Assembly: GCA_002364735.1 (NCBI GenBank) | Contig: DEZB01000009.1 | Location: 1-50,865 of the forward strand | Direction of reading: 5' to 3' | Source: Bacteroidales bacterium UBA3143 | GTDB taxonomy: Bacteria; Bacteroidota; Bacteroidia; Bacteroidales; Dysgonomonadaceae | DNA: 50,865 nucleotides | Shown here: positions 37,034 to 45,756 of the stretch, piece by piece | How the letters are laid out: each line of letters opens with the position of its first letter | Position numbering within the stretch: the first letter of the stretch is position 1 | Made by a program: the position numbers and the translations under genes | Notes under the pieces: generated by a model | Databases searched by the model: none | What the model saw: the letters and a program-made list of their open reading frames with translations, nothing else | What the model was told of the DNA's origin: nothing

Positions 37034-38824
37034 CTACATCCTATCTGGCACATCAATCCCCAGAAGTGACATCCCTTTCTTTATAGTAAGAGCTACGTTC
37101 TTAGATAGCATTAAGCGGAAAGCTCTTAGTGATTCATTCTCTTCTCTTAAGATGGAGAAATCGTGATAAAATTGGTTGTACTCTTTCACTAAGTCATATA
37201 TGTAGTTGGCTACTAACGATACATTGTACTCTTCGGCAGATTGTTTAATGATGGCAGCAAAATCTACCAATGTGTGCACCAATCCCTCTTCTTTCTCAGA
37301 AAGTTCTACATCTTCAATCTTATCGGGTATTTCAATATTTTGCTCAGCTGCTTTACGCAAAACAGATTGAATGCGTGCATGCGTATACTGTATAAAAGGA
37401 CCCGTGTTTCCGTTAAAGTCAATTGATTCTTCAGGGTTGAAGGTCATGTTTTTGCGAGGGTCCACTTTCAGTATAAAGTATTTCAAAGCACCCAAACCAA
37501 CCATGCGAACAATGTCATCAGCTTCTTGAGGCGTACAATTGTCCAGTTTACCCAGTTCGTTTGATGTTTCGCGTGCTGTTTCAATCATTTCTTTCATCAA
37601 GTCATCGGCATCCACAACGGTTCCTTCACGTGATTTCATTTTGCCTTCGGGCAACTCGACCATTCCGTAAGAAAAATGCACCAACCCTTTGCCAAACTCA
37701 TAGCCTAACATGTCCAAGAGTGTAGAAAGTACCGTAAAGTGATGATTCTGCTCGTTGCCAACCACATAAATCATGGTGTTAATTGGATAATCATCAAAGC
37801 GCAATTTGGCTGTACCAATATCTTGGGTCATATACACCGATGTACCATCAGCTCTAAGCAGTAGTTTGTGATCTAAATTCTCCTTCGATAAATCAGCCCA
37901 AATAGAATTGTCCTCTTTTCTATAAAACAGTCCTTTCTCTAATCCTTCCAACACTTTTTCTCTGCCTACCAGATACGTTTCCGATTCATAGTATATTTTA
38001 TCAAAAGTAACACCCATCTCTTTGTAGGTTTCATCAAATCCTTTATAGACCCAGTTATTCATCATTTTCCACAAGTTGACTGTTTCAGGGTCATTATCTT
38101 CCCACTTTAAAAGCATTTCGCGTGCTTCTGCCATGAGTGTTGATTGTGCCTCTGCTTCATCTTTTGTAAAACCTTTGGCTTGAAGATCGGCTATTTCAGC
38201 TTTATATTTTTGATCGAACAGCACATAATACTCACCAATTAAGTGATCACCTTTTTTGCCTGAAGATTCGGGTGTCTCATCATTTCCCCACTTCTTCCAT
38301 GCTAACATCGATTTGCAAATATGAATTCCTCTATCATTTACAATGTTGGTCTTTACAACTTGCTTGCCATTGGCTTTAAGTATCTCGCAAAGCGAATGAC
38401 CCAATAGATTGTTTCGCACATGGCCCAAATGCAATGGTTTGTTGGTGTTGGGCGAAGAATACTCAACCATGTAGAGCGGAGCTGTTTCATCAGCCTCAAC
38501 AAAACCATACGTTGGGTTGTGGTTCATCTCCTCCAATGTTTGAATCCACAATGCAGAAGACAACGAAAGATTTAGAAAACCTTTTATCACATTGAATGAT
38601 TCAAAAAGAGTAGAGGTTGCAACTAATGCTTCGCCAATTTCTTGAGCAGTCTGTTCCGGACTTTTTCTTGAAATTCTCAATAATGGGAAAGTAACCAATG
38701 TATAATTACCAGTAAATTCCTTTTTGGTCTTTTGAAGCGTAATTTGAGATTCGTTTACGTCGGTATTATATAATTGAGCAATTACTTTTATGATAAGCAA
38801 CTGCAATTCTTTTTCAATATTCAT
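37034..38824 (-). CDS. argS: Arginyl-tRNA synthetase
   Basis: 596 residues from the ATG at 38824. The N-terminal Add-1 domain is followed by the class I HIGH motif as HLGH (132-135) within SSPNTNKPLHLGH and the KMSKS equivalent GKMKSREGTVV. The C-terminal DALR anticodon-binding domain ends IDVPDRM. A longer frame begins with TTG at 38878, but the -7 box at 38856-38863 lies inside that extension, which excludes it. It is the first gene of a minus-strand run with the PagL-like and GH28-like genes. Confidence 0.97.
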   Translation of the reverse strand: MNIEKELQLLIIKVIAQLYNTDVNESQITLQKTKKEFTGNYTLVTFPLLRISRKSPEQTAQEIGEALVATSTLFESFNVIKGFLNLSLSSALWIQTLEEMNHNPTYGFVEADETAPLYMVEYSSPNTNKPLHLGHVRNNLLGHSLCEILKANGKQVVKTNIVNDRGIHICKSMLAWKKWGNDETPESSGKKGDHLIGEYYVLFDQKYKAEIADLQAKGFTKDEAEAQSTLMAEAREMLLKWEDNDPETVNLWKMMNNWVYKGFDETYKEMGVTFDKIYYESETYLVGREKVLEGLEKGLFYRKEDNSIWADLSKENLDHKLLLRADGTSVYMTQDIGTAKLRFDDYPINTMIYVVGNEQNHHFTVLSTLLDMLGYEFGKGLVHFSYGMVELPEGKMKSREGTVVDADDLMKEMIETARETSNELGKLDNCTPQEADDIVRMVGLGALKYFILKVDPRKNMTFNPEESIDFNGNTGPFIQYTHARIQSVLRKAAEQNIEIPDKIEDVELSEKEEGLVHTLVDFAAIIKQSAEEYNVSLVANYIYDLVKEYNQFYHDFSILREENESLRAFRLMLSKNVALTIKKGMSLLGIDVPDRM

Positions 38825-38855
38825 TGTGTTGATGTATTTGTTTGATATGTAAATG

Positions 38856-38863
38856 CAAAAATA
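38856..38863 (-). promoter_or_regulatory. -7 promoter box for argS
   Basis: The minus strand reads TATTTTTG, matching TAnnTTTG, 32 nt before the argS ATG. It fixes the ATG at 38824 as the start. Confidence 0.5.
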
Positions 38864-39045
38864 TAAAATATTAGCCAATCTACGGCATTTACTTCTATTT
38901 TAGAAAATATAAACTTTAAAATAAAAGGGATTTATCGTTTTTGTTATTTCAGGCATAGCTGTTGTTATCATCATAAAGTCACTTGGAGATTATATGACAA
39001 ATATTTAAAGAAAGAGCCAATCGGATAACACTTAAAAGAAAAACA

Positions 39046-39300
39046 GTACACTCAACACCCTGTTGGTGTGAAAGATAGATACGATATAAAGCTCTCAAAG
39101 AGCATAAGATTTTACTAAAACTCCCTATCAGGTGGTTAAGACGAGAAAGTAGTTTATGTATCATTGTTCTTTTGCATGACACCCATACAAGGCTCACGGT
39201 GCCAGTGATCCATTGTAAGCTAAGGCTTTACCTTGGGCTGAAATATGTCTGCCCTGAAAGCTTAATTTACCACTGCGAAGCAGAAAAGAATAGAATATAA
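39046..39300. repeat. Cluster of short intergenic hairpins
   Basis: ACACCctgttGGTGT lies near 39055. GCTCtcaaaGAGC lies near 39091-39103. An AAGG/CCTT hairpin (AGCTAAGGCTTTACCTTGGG) lies near 39218-39238. CTGCgaaGCAG is at 39273-39283. There is no credible reading frame. The piece around CCTTGGGCTGAAATATGTCT resembles intergenic repeats I associate with Bacteroidota genomes, but I cannot confirm that here. The whole 38825-40153 gap (1.3 kb) is gene-free. Confidence 0.5.
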
Positions 39301-39423
39301 TATATTTCGTAATGAAATTATGCGTTTGTAACACAAAAACAAAACACTTTTAGCACTCCATCTCCGTAGATGCTGACCTGTAGTTTGTGTCAAATCAAGA
39401 AGAGTTTTATCTACCATTTTGCC

Positions 39424-39622
39424 AATAAGGTAATAAGGTTAAGTTGAGAGAGCAGCCTCAGTTACTATGGTTCCGAAGGGATTGAAGCTTATGTATAGAG
39501 ATTTTAATAGAAGCATTTAATTATTAAGTGCCAAAAAGCCCAAAGAAAAGGCAAGTGTATGTAAGTTACTCAAACCTTAGTAACATTGCATACAGCCTCT
39601 CCCCAAACCTTATTACCTTATT
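39424..39622. mobile_element. 199-bp inverted-repeat element E2
   Basis: A perfect 17-bp inverted repeat, AATAAGGTAATAAGGTT (39424-39440) and AACCTTATTACCTTATT (39606-39622), bounds the element. Similarity between the arms extends inward: after 20-21 nt both have GTTACTA, an A or T, then GGTT. The right arm contains a long hairpin, GTATG...GTTACT/AGTAAC...CATAC (39557-39593). It has no reading frame. A diverged copy of the right half occurs at 48910-48971. Confidence 0.7.
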
Positions 39623-39659
39623 TTTTGAAATGATGAACTTCATTAGCTCTAAGTTTTAA

Positions 39660-39722
39660 TTTGCGGTTGTTTCACCCAGAGATTTCTCGCAAAGACGATA
39701 AGACGCAAAAGAATAACAGGAC
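39660..39722 (+). repeat. Short direct repeats of the CGCAAAGACG type
   Basis: CGCAAAGACG is followed by ATAAGACGCAAAAG, a pair of near-identical decamers. The segment starts TTTCACCCAGAGATTTCTCG and ends just before element E3. Similar GCAAAGACG-repeat patches occur between genes in many bacteria; no function is known to me. Confidence 0.45.
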
Positions 39723-39930
39723 GCACCTGGCGGAGCTAAAGTGATTTCTATCAATTGATTACTACAGACAGTAAAGCTCCTAAGGAGCTAAATTCAGCAT
39801 GCAATAGCATCTATCTATTGATTCAAATATCACTCAAACAATAACACAGAATAATTATTTAAATAAACTGGCAACTATCACTCCGTATGAGTCGGACTGT
39901 CTGTAGTAAACTCAAGCGCCGTTAGGTGCG
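39722..39930. mobile_element. 209-bp inverted-repeat element E3
   Basis: The outer ends CGCACCTGGCGGAGC (39722-39736) and GCGCCGTTAGGTGCG (39916-39930) match at 12 of 15 positions when inverted. A second, perfect inner pair is ACTACAGACAGT (39761-39772) and ACTGTCTGTAGT (39896-39907). Just inside is the palindrome AGCTCCTaAGGAGCT (39775-39789). No reading frame and no clear target duplication were found. It lies 99 bp from E2. Confidence 0.7.
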
Positions 39931-40070
39931 AACTGTAAATTAATTCGTTGTATGAAGACAAAATGAGTAAATCAGACAGTAAAATGGAAAGCAAAACACA
40001 TACTTTTGTATGTGACCCGTACTTATGCGTTTATGTACAATGAAGGGAAGTAGAATTTAAAAACATAAAA

Positions 40071-40105
40071 AAAACTGTCTTCCAATTTAATAAGGAGACA
40101 GTTTT
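40071..40105 (-). terminator. Terminator after the winged-helix gene
   Basis: AAAACTGTCT pairs with AGACAGTTTT, with a further CC/GG inside. On the minus strand it is followed by seven or more T. It lies about 50 nt past the gene. Confidence 0.88.
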
Positions 40106-40153
40106 GTTTATTTGTTATACAAAAAGATTTTTCTTTTTGCCTTTCAACGTCGC

Positions 40154-40351
40154 TTAGCATAGTGAGACAAAAACCTCTTTACCTTCTTTTTCAAGAATCA
40201 ATTTTTCTTCTCTTGCCAACCATCCAAAAGCTGCATACAAATCATTGTATGTAATGTTAACCGCTTTTTTTAGGTCTTTCACATTCAAACGTCCTTTTTT
40301 TTCTAATTGCGTCCACACCTTGCCAGCGTTCATTCCAATTTGTTCTACCAT
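40154..40351 (-). CDS. Winged helix-turn-helix protein (DUF2582 type)
   Basis: 65 residues forming a single small winged helix: NAGKVWTQLEKKG, then the recognition-like VKDLKKAVNITYNDLYAAFG and a wing with EGKEVFVSLC. It matches the short DUF2582 family, whose members are typically this length. DNA binding is likely from the fold but no target is known. It has its own promoter (40380-40411) and terminator, so it is a single-gene unit although it follows coaE. Confidence 0.88.
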   Translation of the reverse strand: MVEQIGMNAGKVWTQLEKKGRLNVKDLKKAVNITYNDLYAAFGWLAREEKLILEKEGKEVFVSLC

Positions 40352-40379
40352 TTTAATTTTTTAATTATTTTATGAGCTA

Positions 40380-40411
40380 CAAAAGTAGTTAATTATTCTG
40401 TTATTCACAAG
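40380..40411 (-). promoter_or_regulatory. Promoter for the winged-helix gene
   Basis: The minus strand has CTTG (one mismatch to TTTG), a 20-nt spacer, then TACTTTTG at 40380-40387, a full TAnnTTTG match 28 nt before the ATG. Confidence 0.55.
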
Positions 40412-40462
40412 GGGTGAATTTTTTAACCTGTTCGTTCCTTGATTATTGTAAGATTTTTGATC

Positions 40463-41056
40463 TCAAATACTGCGATGTACTATATCATTAATCAAATTGT
40501 CTACCTGTTCAATTAAAGAACTTCTATCATCGTTCACAATCACATAGTCAGACATTCTGATCTTCTCTCTTTCAGATATTTGATACTTCATTCGTGTTCT
40601 TACAGTTTGCTCATCCACTCCATCGCGTGCCATTATGCGTGTAATTCTTAGATTGAGCGGTGAGTAAACGGTTACCACTTTATCTAAATGCTTATGAAAA
40701 TTTGACTCTAATAAAATAGCTGCCTCTAAAGCCACAATTGAGTGATGAGCGTTTTGTTCACACCACTCATTAAAATGATTCAATACTTCGGGATGTATAA
40801 TAGAATTTGCAAGCTCTAATTTAGCTGAATCAGAAAAAATGATTTCAGCAAACTTTTTTTTATCCAACATGTTTTTACTGTCGTAGAGATCATTACCAAA
40901 ATGGTGCATTAGCTGCTCTCTAATTTGTGGTGAAGTGTTGTTGAGTTTCTTAGTCTCTTCATCTGCAATGTATACAGGTATTTCATGCAGTTCAAAAAGA
41001 GAAGCTACAATCGATTTTCCACTTCCAATTCCTCCTGTTATGCCAATTTTTATCAT
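40463..41056 (-). CDS. coaE: Dephospho-CoA kinase
   Basis: 197 residues. Walker A GITGGIGSGKS is at residues 5-15. VYIADEETKKL and a lid region with ITRIMARDGVDEQTVRTRM follow, and NDDRSSLIEQV is near the end. It phosphorylates dephospho-CoA at the ribose 3' position, the last step of CoA synthesis. It is the last gene of nusB-yajC-ybbR-coaE and lies 9 nt after ybbR, so it is very likely co-transcribed. Confidence 0.96.
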   Translation of the reverse strand: MIKIGITGGIGSGKSIVASLFELHEIPVYIADEETKKLNNTSPQIREQLMHHFGNDLYDSKNMLDKKKFAEIIFSDSAKLELANSIIHPEVLNHFNEWCEQNAHHSIVALEAAILLESNFHKHLDKVVTVYSPLNLRITRIMARDGVDEQTVRTRMKYQISEREKIRMSDYVIVNDDRSSLIEQVDNLINDIVHRSI

Positions 41057-41065
41057 GGGTGTTAA

Positions 41066-42052
41066 TTATTTACGTTCAAACAAGAACTCTACTACTCTCG
41101 GTGATATTTGAGGATTTTTGATTGAAGTAGGAGCTTCTGTAAGTTGCAACTCTACTTGATCTCCCTCTTTTACTTTTAAATCGTTGTAATTAATTTTAAT
41201 TTCAAAATTCTCTGGAACGATCTTCTTATAATCATCTAACGTAACTGCGAAAGTAACGTTCACTTTTGAGGGAAAAAACTTTATATCTGTATCTGCAGGT
41301 TGATTAGAAACAGTAATTGGTATTTCAAATTGTCTTTCAGTATACTCAAGAATAGGTATGTATAAATCTACCTCATTAGGTATTATTTTAACACCTTCTA
41401 TTTTTTTTATTTTAGTGCTCAATTGAGAGGTAGCTTTCAGGTTTTCAAAAACACTATATTCTGTTATTACTTCCGAAATATTGCGCAATTGTTCTCCCGA
41501 TCCATATATCTTAACTTCATTTGGAATTATCGAGACTGAATCAACAATTAGATGTCCGCCACTTGTTCTCATTTCTCCATCAAACACTACGGGAACAGTT
41601 TTACTTTGCAATTTAGCTGTTTCCAAAATAATGCTTGCTGGTGCATAGCCAATTAACTGTGTGTTAACTGACAGTTTTGTGCGAATGAGCTGGGTGAGTT
41701 GATTACCCTGCAGCTTCACCTCATTGTTTTTTTGTGCTTCTCCTACATTTATAACAAGAGAATCTCTTTTCTTGAAAAAATAATAATTGAATAAGCCTGA
41801 CCCTAAATCTCTAATCCTTAGATCTATGTGCTGAGGCATTTGACTAACAAAAATCTCTTCTTCAGGTATATTGACGTATTTTAAGGGTATGCGGTAATCT
41901 CCTTCTGCATTGCGCTGAAAGAAAATCAAAAGCCAAAAAATAAAAGCTAAAATTAAAAACAAGAAAAAAGGTACCACCTTACCCCATTCTATATTTGAAA
42001 GAACAGAGAGTACATTGTCAAAGAACTTTGAGATAATTCTTAAAAAGGACAT
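41066..42052 (-). CDS. ybbR: YbbR-like domain protein
   Basis: 328 residues. One membrane helix near residues 27-46 (VVPFFLFLILAFIFWLLIF) is followed by extracytoplasmic beta-rich YbbR-type repeats, with the pattern VPVVFDGEMRTSGGH and a second QFEIPITVSNQP. In Firmicutes the YbbR protein CdaR regulates the diadenylate cyclase CdaA. No cyclase gene is present here, so only the fold is claimed. It sits in the conserved nusB-yajC-ybbR-coaE order. Confidence 0.85.
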   Translation of the reverse strand: MSFLRIISKFFDNVLSVLSNIEWGKVVPFFLFLILAFIFWLLIFFQRNAEGDYRIPLKYVNIPEEEIFVSQMPQHIDLRIRDLGSGLFNYYFFKKRDSLVINVGEAQKNNEVKLQGNQLTQLIRTKLSVNTQLIGYAPASIILETAKLQSKTVPVVFDGEMRTSGGHLIVDSVSIIPNEVKIYGSGEQLRNISEVITEYSVFENLKATSQLSTKIKKIEGVKIIPNEVDLYIPILEYTERQFEIPITVSNQPADTDIKFFPSKVNVTFAVTLDDYKKIVPENFEIKINYNDLKVKEGDQVELQLTEAPTSIKNPQISPRVVEFLFERK

Positions 42053-42151
42053 GTTTTACTTGTTTCTAATTTTAGTAAGTTATTTTCTTATCTTGTAGCC
42101 AAGATGCAATTACATTAATTCTGTAATTGCTATACTTTTTCTACAAAAACA

Positions 42152-42445
42152 TTAGTTGCCTACATCTGTTGCCGAAACAAACACAGAAGCTTTATCAACC
42201 TTTATGGTCACTCCACTTGATATTTCTATCAAAAAATAAGCCAATTGAACTTCCTTAATTCTACCGTGTATGCCACCAGCAGTAATCACTTTGTCGCCAA
42301 TTTGCATAGCTTCGCGTGCTTGCGCAATTTGTTTTTGCTTCTTTTGTTGTGGCCGAATCATGAAGAAGTAAAAGATAGCAATAATTACTACCATAAAGAT
42401 TAAAGAACTTCCCATTGGGCCACCAGCTTGTAATAAAATATTCAT
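42152..42445 (-). CDS. yajC: Preprotein translocase subunit YajC
   Basis: 97 residues. A single membrane helix (about 13-31, SSLIFMVVIIAIFYFFMI) is followed at once by the RPQQKKQKQ signature and a soluble domain with GDKVITAGGIHGRI. YajC associates with SecDF and the Sec translocon. It lies 34 nt from nusB and about 100 nt from ybbR, in the usual Bacteroidota order. Confidence 0.95.
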   Translation of the reverse strand: MNILLQAGGPMGSSLIFMVVIIAIFYFFMIRPQQKKQKQIAQAREAMQIGDKVITAGGIHGRIKEVQLAYFLIEISSGVTIKVDKASVFVSATDVGN

Positions 42446-42479
42446 AATTAGTTTGTTTAAAATGTTTATAAATTCGGAA

Positions 42480-43406
42480 TTAGTTTTTCAGTATTGTTTT
42501 GTCTTTTCTCAATTCGGTTACTACAGCATCTAAAATGCCATTGATAAAGGTGCTACTTTTAGGAGTACTATATGATTTAGCAATATCAATATATTCATTT
42601 AGCGTAACGCTGATGGGGATTGAAGTAAAAGCATATAGTTCTGCCATTGCCACTTGCATGATAATAACATCCATAAAAGCAATTCGTTCGAAATCCCAAT
42701 TTTGTGCATGATGCGTAATTTGCTCACGATAACTTAATTCATTAAGCAATGTTTCACGCAACAATTTTATGGCATATTCTTTATCTTCTTCATCGTTAAA
42801 CATGGGTAGAAGAGGCTGATTTTCTGCCTCGGATTTACTAAACTGTTTAATTGTTTTGTGAACAAACGACTGAACAATTTCAATGTCATCATTCCAAAAG
42901 ATGCTTTCGTCTTCTAATAGATCGTCAAGCTCTTCATTACGATAAATAAAAGTTTTAAAACTCTTACGCCAAAAGTCCTTATCGTCTTTATAGGTGGGTT
43001 TCTCTAATTGAGCATACTCTTTATAAGTATCTGAAGCAAGGATAGTGTCTAAGATTCCTTTTAAAAAATTCTCATTTGCATCCCATGATAAAGGTCTTTC
43101 TGTCAGATATTTCACTAACATGTTATTGTTGCGCAATTGCTTGATAAATTGATTATTGATGAGGTGTAAGTTTGGATTTAAATCTTCAGATGTAGGCAAA
43201 AACTTATTCATTTTTGTGTTTACCCGCTTTTCATAAAGGTTTGTAATCTCAACCATCATTAGTAGAAAGTAGAAATAAAGATCGTATGACTTTTGCAATC
43301 CTAACAAAAGTTCTTTCTCAACTTGCATTAGATCTTTGTTTCGGTTTTGATACCAAGCGTATACAATTTGGATGACTCTTATTCGGATTAAAATTCTATT
43401 AATCAT
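42480..43406 (-). CDS. nusB: Transcription antitermination factor NusB (long form)
   Basis: 308 residues, about twice the length of proteobacterial NusB. The start INRILIRIRVIQIVYAWYQN is the family opening and the C-terminal VTLNEYIDIAKSYSTPKSSTFINGILD is the NusB core signature. The extra middle part is usual in Bacteroidota. NusB binds boxA RNA with NusE and supports rRNA antitermination. It is the first gene of its operon, with a -7 box at 43435-43442. Confidence 0.94.
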   Translation of the reverse strand: MINRILIRIRVIQIVYAWYQNRNKDLMQVEKELLLGLQKSYDLYFYFLLMMVEITNLYEKRVNTKMNKFLPTSEDLNPNLHLINNQFIKQLRNNNMLVKYLTERPLSWDANENFLKGILDTILASDTYKEYAQLEKPTYKDDKDFWRKSFKTFIYRNEELDDLLEDESIFWNDDIEIVQSFVHKTIKQFSKSEAENQPLLPMFNDEEDKEYAIKLLRETLLNELSYREQITHHAQNWDFERIAFMDVIIMQVAMAELYAFTSIPISVTLNEYIDIAKSYSTPKSSTFINGILDAVVTELRKDKTILKN

Positions 43407-43434
43407 TGTGGAAATAAATTGTTTATATGATTTG

Positions 43435-43442
43435 CAAAAATA
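43435..43442 (-). promoter_or_regulatory. -7 promoter box for the nusB operon
   Basis: The minus strand reads TATTTTTG, matching TAnnTTTG, 28 nt before the nusB ATG. No exact -33 TTTG. Confidence 0.45.
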
Positions 43443-43626
43443 GCCAATTATTTCTTTTATTTGAACCTTTCTGTCATAAAATAGCTTTTACAAATTATAA
43501 AGGGGTAATAAATGGTTGTTTATTTTTTAATTCACCTCATACTCGTTTAATATTGTGCAAAATTGTGGACACACATTTAAGAAAATAATTGTAACTTCGT
43601 CCACTCAACAAATGTAAAAAAATTGT

Positions 43627-45696
43627 ATGGATCAATTCATATCCGACTTGTCGCATCATTTTGCTGTGCCATTTACAAATCCGGTGCTCATATTTGCCGT
43701 TCTTTTGTTTATTGTACTTATTTCGCCATTAATGCTGAAGCGTTTAAATGTGCCAAGTATTATTGGTCTAATAATTGCTGGTGTAATAATTGGACCTCAC
43801 GGATTAAACCTCATTTCAGATAGTGCCGGAGTAAATATGTTTTCAACTATTGGGTTGCTCTACATTATGTTTATAGTAGGGCTGGAGTTAGATCTCAATG
43901 AGTTTAAAGTTAATAGAAACAAGAGCGTTGTTTTTGGTTTTTTCACTTTTATCATACCCCTCATCATCGGATTCCCTGTTTGTCATTATTTGCTTGGCTA
44001 TGATGTATATGCCAGTTTTTTAACTGCCAGTATGTTCTCAACTCACACATTAGTAACATACCCCATAGTTAGCAGGATGGGTGTTTCTAAAAATCAAGCA
44101 GTTGCCATCACCGTAGGAGGAACTATTCTTACCGATACGGCAGTTCTTATTATTTTGGCTATTGTTTTGAATAGTCACACGGGAAACTTTAATTTTCAAT
44201 TCTTACTGAGACTGCTCATTTCCATAAGCATTTTTTCATTCATTGTTTTCTTTATTATTCCTCGTATAGCTAAATGGTTTTTCCAAAAAGTAGAAAGTGA
44301 GAAGTATTCGCATTATATTTTTGTTGTTTTCATTGTGTTTTTGGCTGGGTTTTTAGCTGAATTAGGAGGGATAGAACCTATTATTGGAGCATTTGCTGCG
44401 GGTTTAGCGCTCAATAGATTAATACCTCATAGCTCGGCATTAATGAATAGGATAGAATTTATTGGCAATTCATTGTTTATTCCAATTTTTCTTATTTCGG
44501 TTGGGATGTTGGTAAACATTTCGGTTGTATTTAGTGGAGCTACAACAATTTACATTGCAGCTGCTCTGTCGGCTGTAGCATTATTAGGTAAATGGTTGGG
44601 TGCCTTTTTTACGCAAAAAGTATTTAAATATTCAACCGCTCAACGTAATTTAATTTTTGGTCTTAGTTCAGCGCATGCTGCAGCTACATTGGCAGTTATA
44701 TTAGTGGGTTTCAAAGCAGGCATTATTGATGAGTATATTTTGAATGGTACTATTGTTCTCATTTTATTTACTTGTCTTATTGCTTCTTTCGTCACACAGA
44801 AGTCTGCTAAAGAAATAGCAATTGCTGAGGAGGATCAAGATATAATACCCTCAGAACTGGGTTATTACGAGCAGGAAAAAATATTAGTTCCAATTGCTGA
44901 TCCTGCAAATATTGGTAAACACATTGAGTTGGCAATGTTGCTGAAGGACAAAAAGTCGGTCAACTCCATTTCTCTGTTAGGTGTTGTCCCCAACAACGAG
45001 CAAGCAGAAAAGAATATTATTAGTTTTAAGAAAAAACTACAGGAGCAAGTATCGGATGCTATTGCAGCGGACATGGAGGTTGATGTAATTGCTACCATTG
45101 ATCACAATGTGGCAAGTGGTATTGTAAGAGCTGCACGCGAAACTATGGCCGATATTGTTATTTTGGGATGGCCTGGTAGAGTGGGAGTGTTAGAAAAACT
45201 CGTTGGTGACAAAGTTGATCTCATCATTAAGAACATGGACAAAAACATGTTTATCTGTCATTTAGAGAAGAACATGATTTCACACAAACGAATTGTAGTT
45301 GTTTCGCCACCACTTGCCGAAAAAGAGTTGGGCTTTGATATGTGGGTAAACAAAATAGTTCAGCTTTCACAAGAACTTACTTTGCCAGTAGTTCACATTG
45401 GTCATCCAGAGACGCAACAGATCATAGCCAGCAACAAGAAGCTAAAAGCAAACTTCACGTATATAGTTTACGATAATTGGTCGGACCCACTTGCTTGTGG
45501 AGACGAAATAAAAGAGGACGATATTTTCGTACTTGTTTCTGCGCATCCTGGTTATGTGTCTCATATGTCTGTTTTAGACAACATGCCGACACGCATCGAA
45601 AAAAGATTCCCCGACGTTAGCCGAATTGTTGTTTTCCCCAAACGCTACACCATCGATATGTTGGTAGAGAGTGATGATTATATATTTATTCCTTAA
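43627..45696 (+). CDS. CPA2 family cation:proton antiporter with a C-terminal UspA-like domain
   Basis: 689 residues. About 12-13 membrane helices (to about 395) carry CPA2 motifs: LNVPSIIGLIIAGVIIGPHG, GLELDLNEF, and a helix with D170 in GGTILTDTAVLIIL. GIEPIIGAFAAGLALNRLIP follows. The last 280 residues look like a universal-stress-protein pair, with EKILVPIADP and MADIVILGWPGR, which may bind nucleotide or sense state. The protein probably exchanges Na+ or K+ for H+ at the inner membrane. The ion is not set by motifs. A possible partner for sodium pumping is the hppA product, by inference only. Confidence 0.9.
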   Translation: MDQFISDLSHHFAVPFTNPVLIFAVLLFIVLISPLMLKRLNVPSIIGLIIAGVIIGPHGLNLISDSAGVNMFSTIGLLYIMFIVGLELDLNEFKVNRNKSVVFGFFTFIIPLIIGFPVCHYLLGYDVYASFLTASMFSTHTLVTYPIVSRMGVSKNQAVAITVGGTILTDTAVLIILAIVLNSHTGNFNFQFLLRLLISISIFSFIVFFIIPRIAKWFFQKVESEKYSHYIFVVFIVFLAGFLAELGGIEPIIGAFAAGLALNRLIPHSSALMNRIEFIGNSLFIPIFLISVGMLVNISVVFSGATTIYIAAALSAVALLGKWLGAFFTQKVFKYSTAQRNLIFGLSSAHAAATLAVILVGFKAGIIDEYILNGTIVLILFTCLIASFVTQKSAKEIAIAEEDQDIIPSELGYYEQEKILVPIADPANIGKHIELAMLLKDKKSVNSISLLGVVPNNEQAEKNIISFKKKLQEQVSDAIAADMEVDVIATIDHNVASGIVRAARETMADIVILGWPGRVGVLEKLVGDKVDLIIKNMDKNMFICHLEKNMISHKRIVVVSPPLAEKELGFDMWVNKIVQLSQELTLPVVHIGHPETQQIIASNKKLKANFTYIVYDNWSDPLACGDEIKEDDIFVLVSAHPGYVSHMSVLDNMPTRIEKRFPDVSRIVVFPKRYTIDMLVESDDYIFIP

Positions 45697-45756
45697 ACTT
45701 GGTTTTATTCAACACACAATCATATTTTTACAAACATTTCTCAATCGTATATCTTC

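Noticed and set aside
38825..38878. TTG-initiated 18-residue extension of ArgS
   Set aside because: It contains the -7 box at 38856-38863, and the family starts at the ATG at 38824.
38979..39197. 72-residue minus-strand reading frame
   Set aside because: It spans the intergenic hairpins and has no domain or plausible start signal. More likely a chance frame in repeat DNA.
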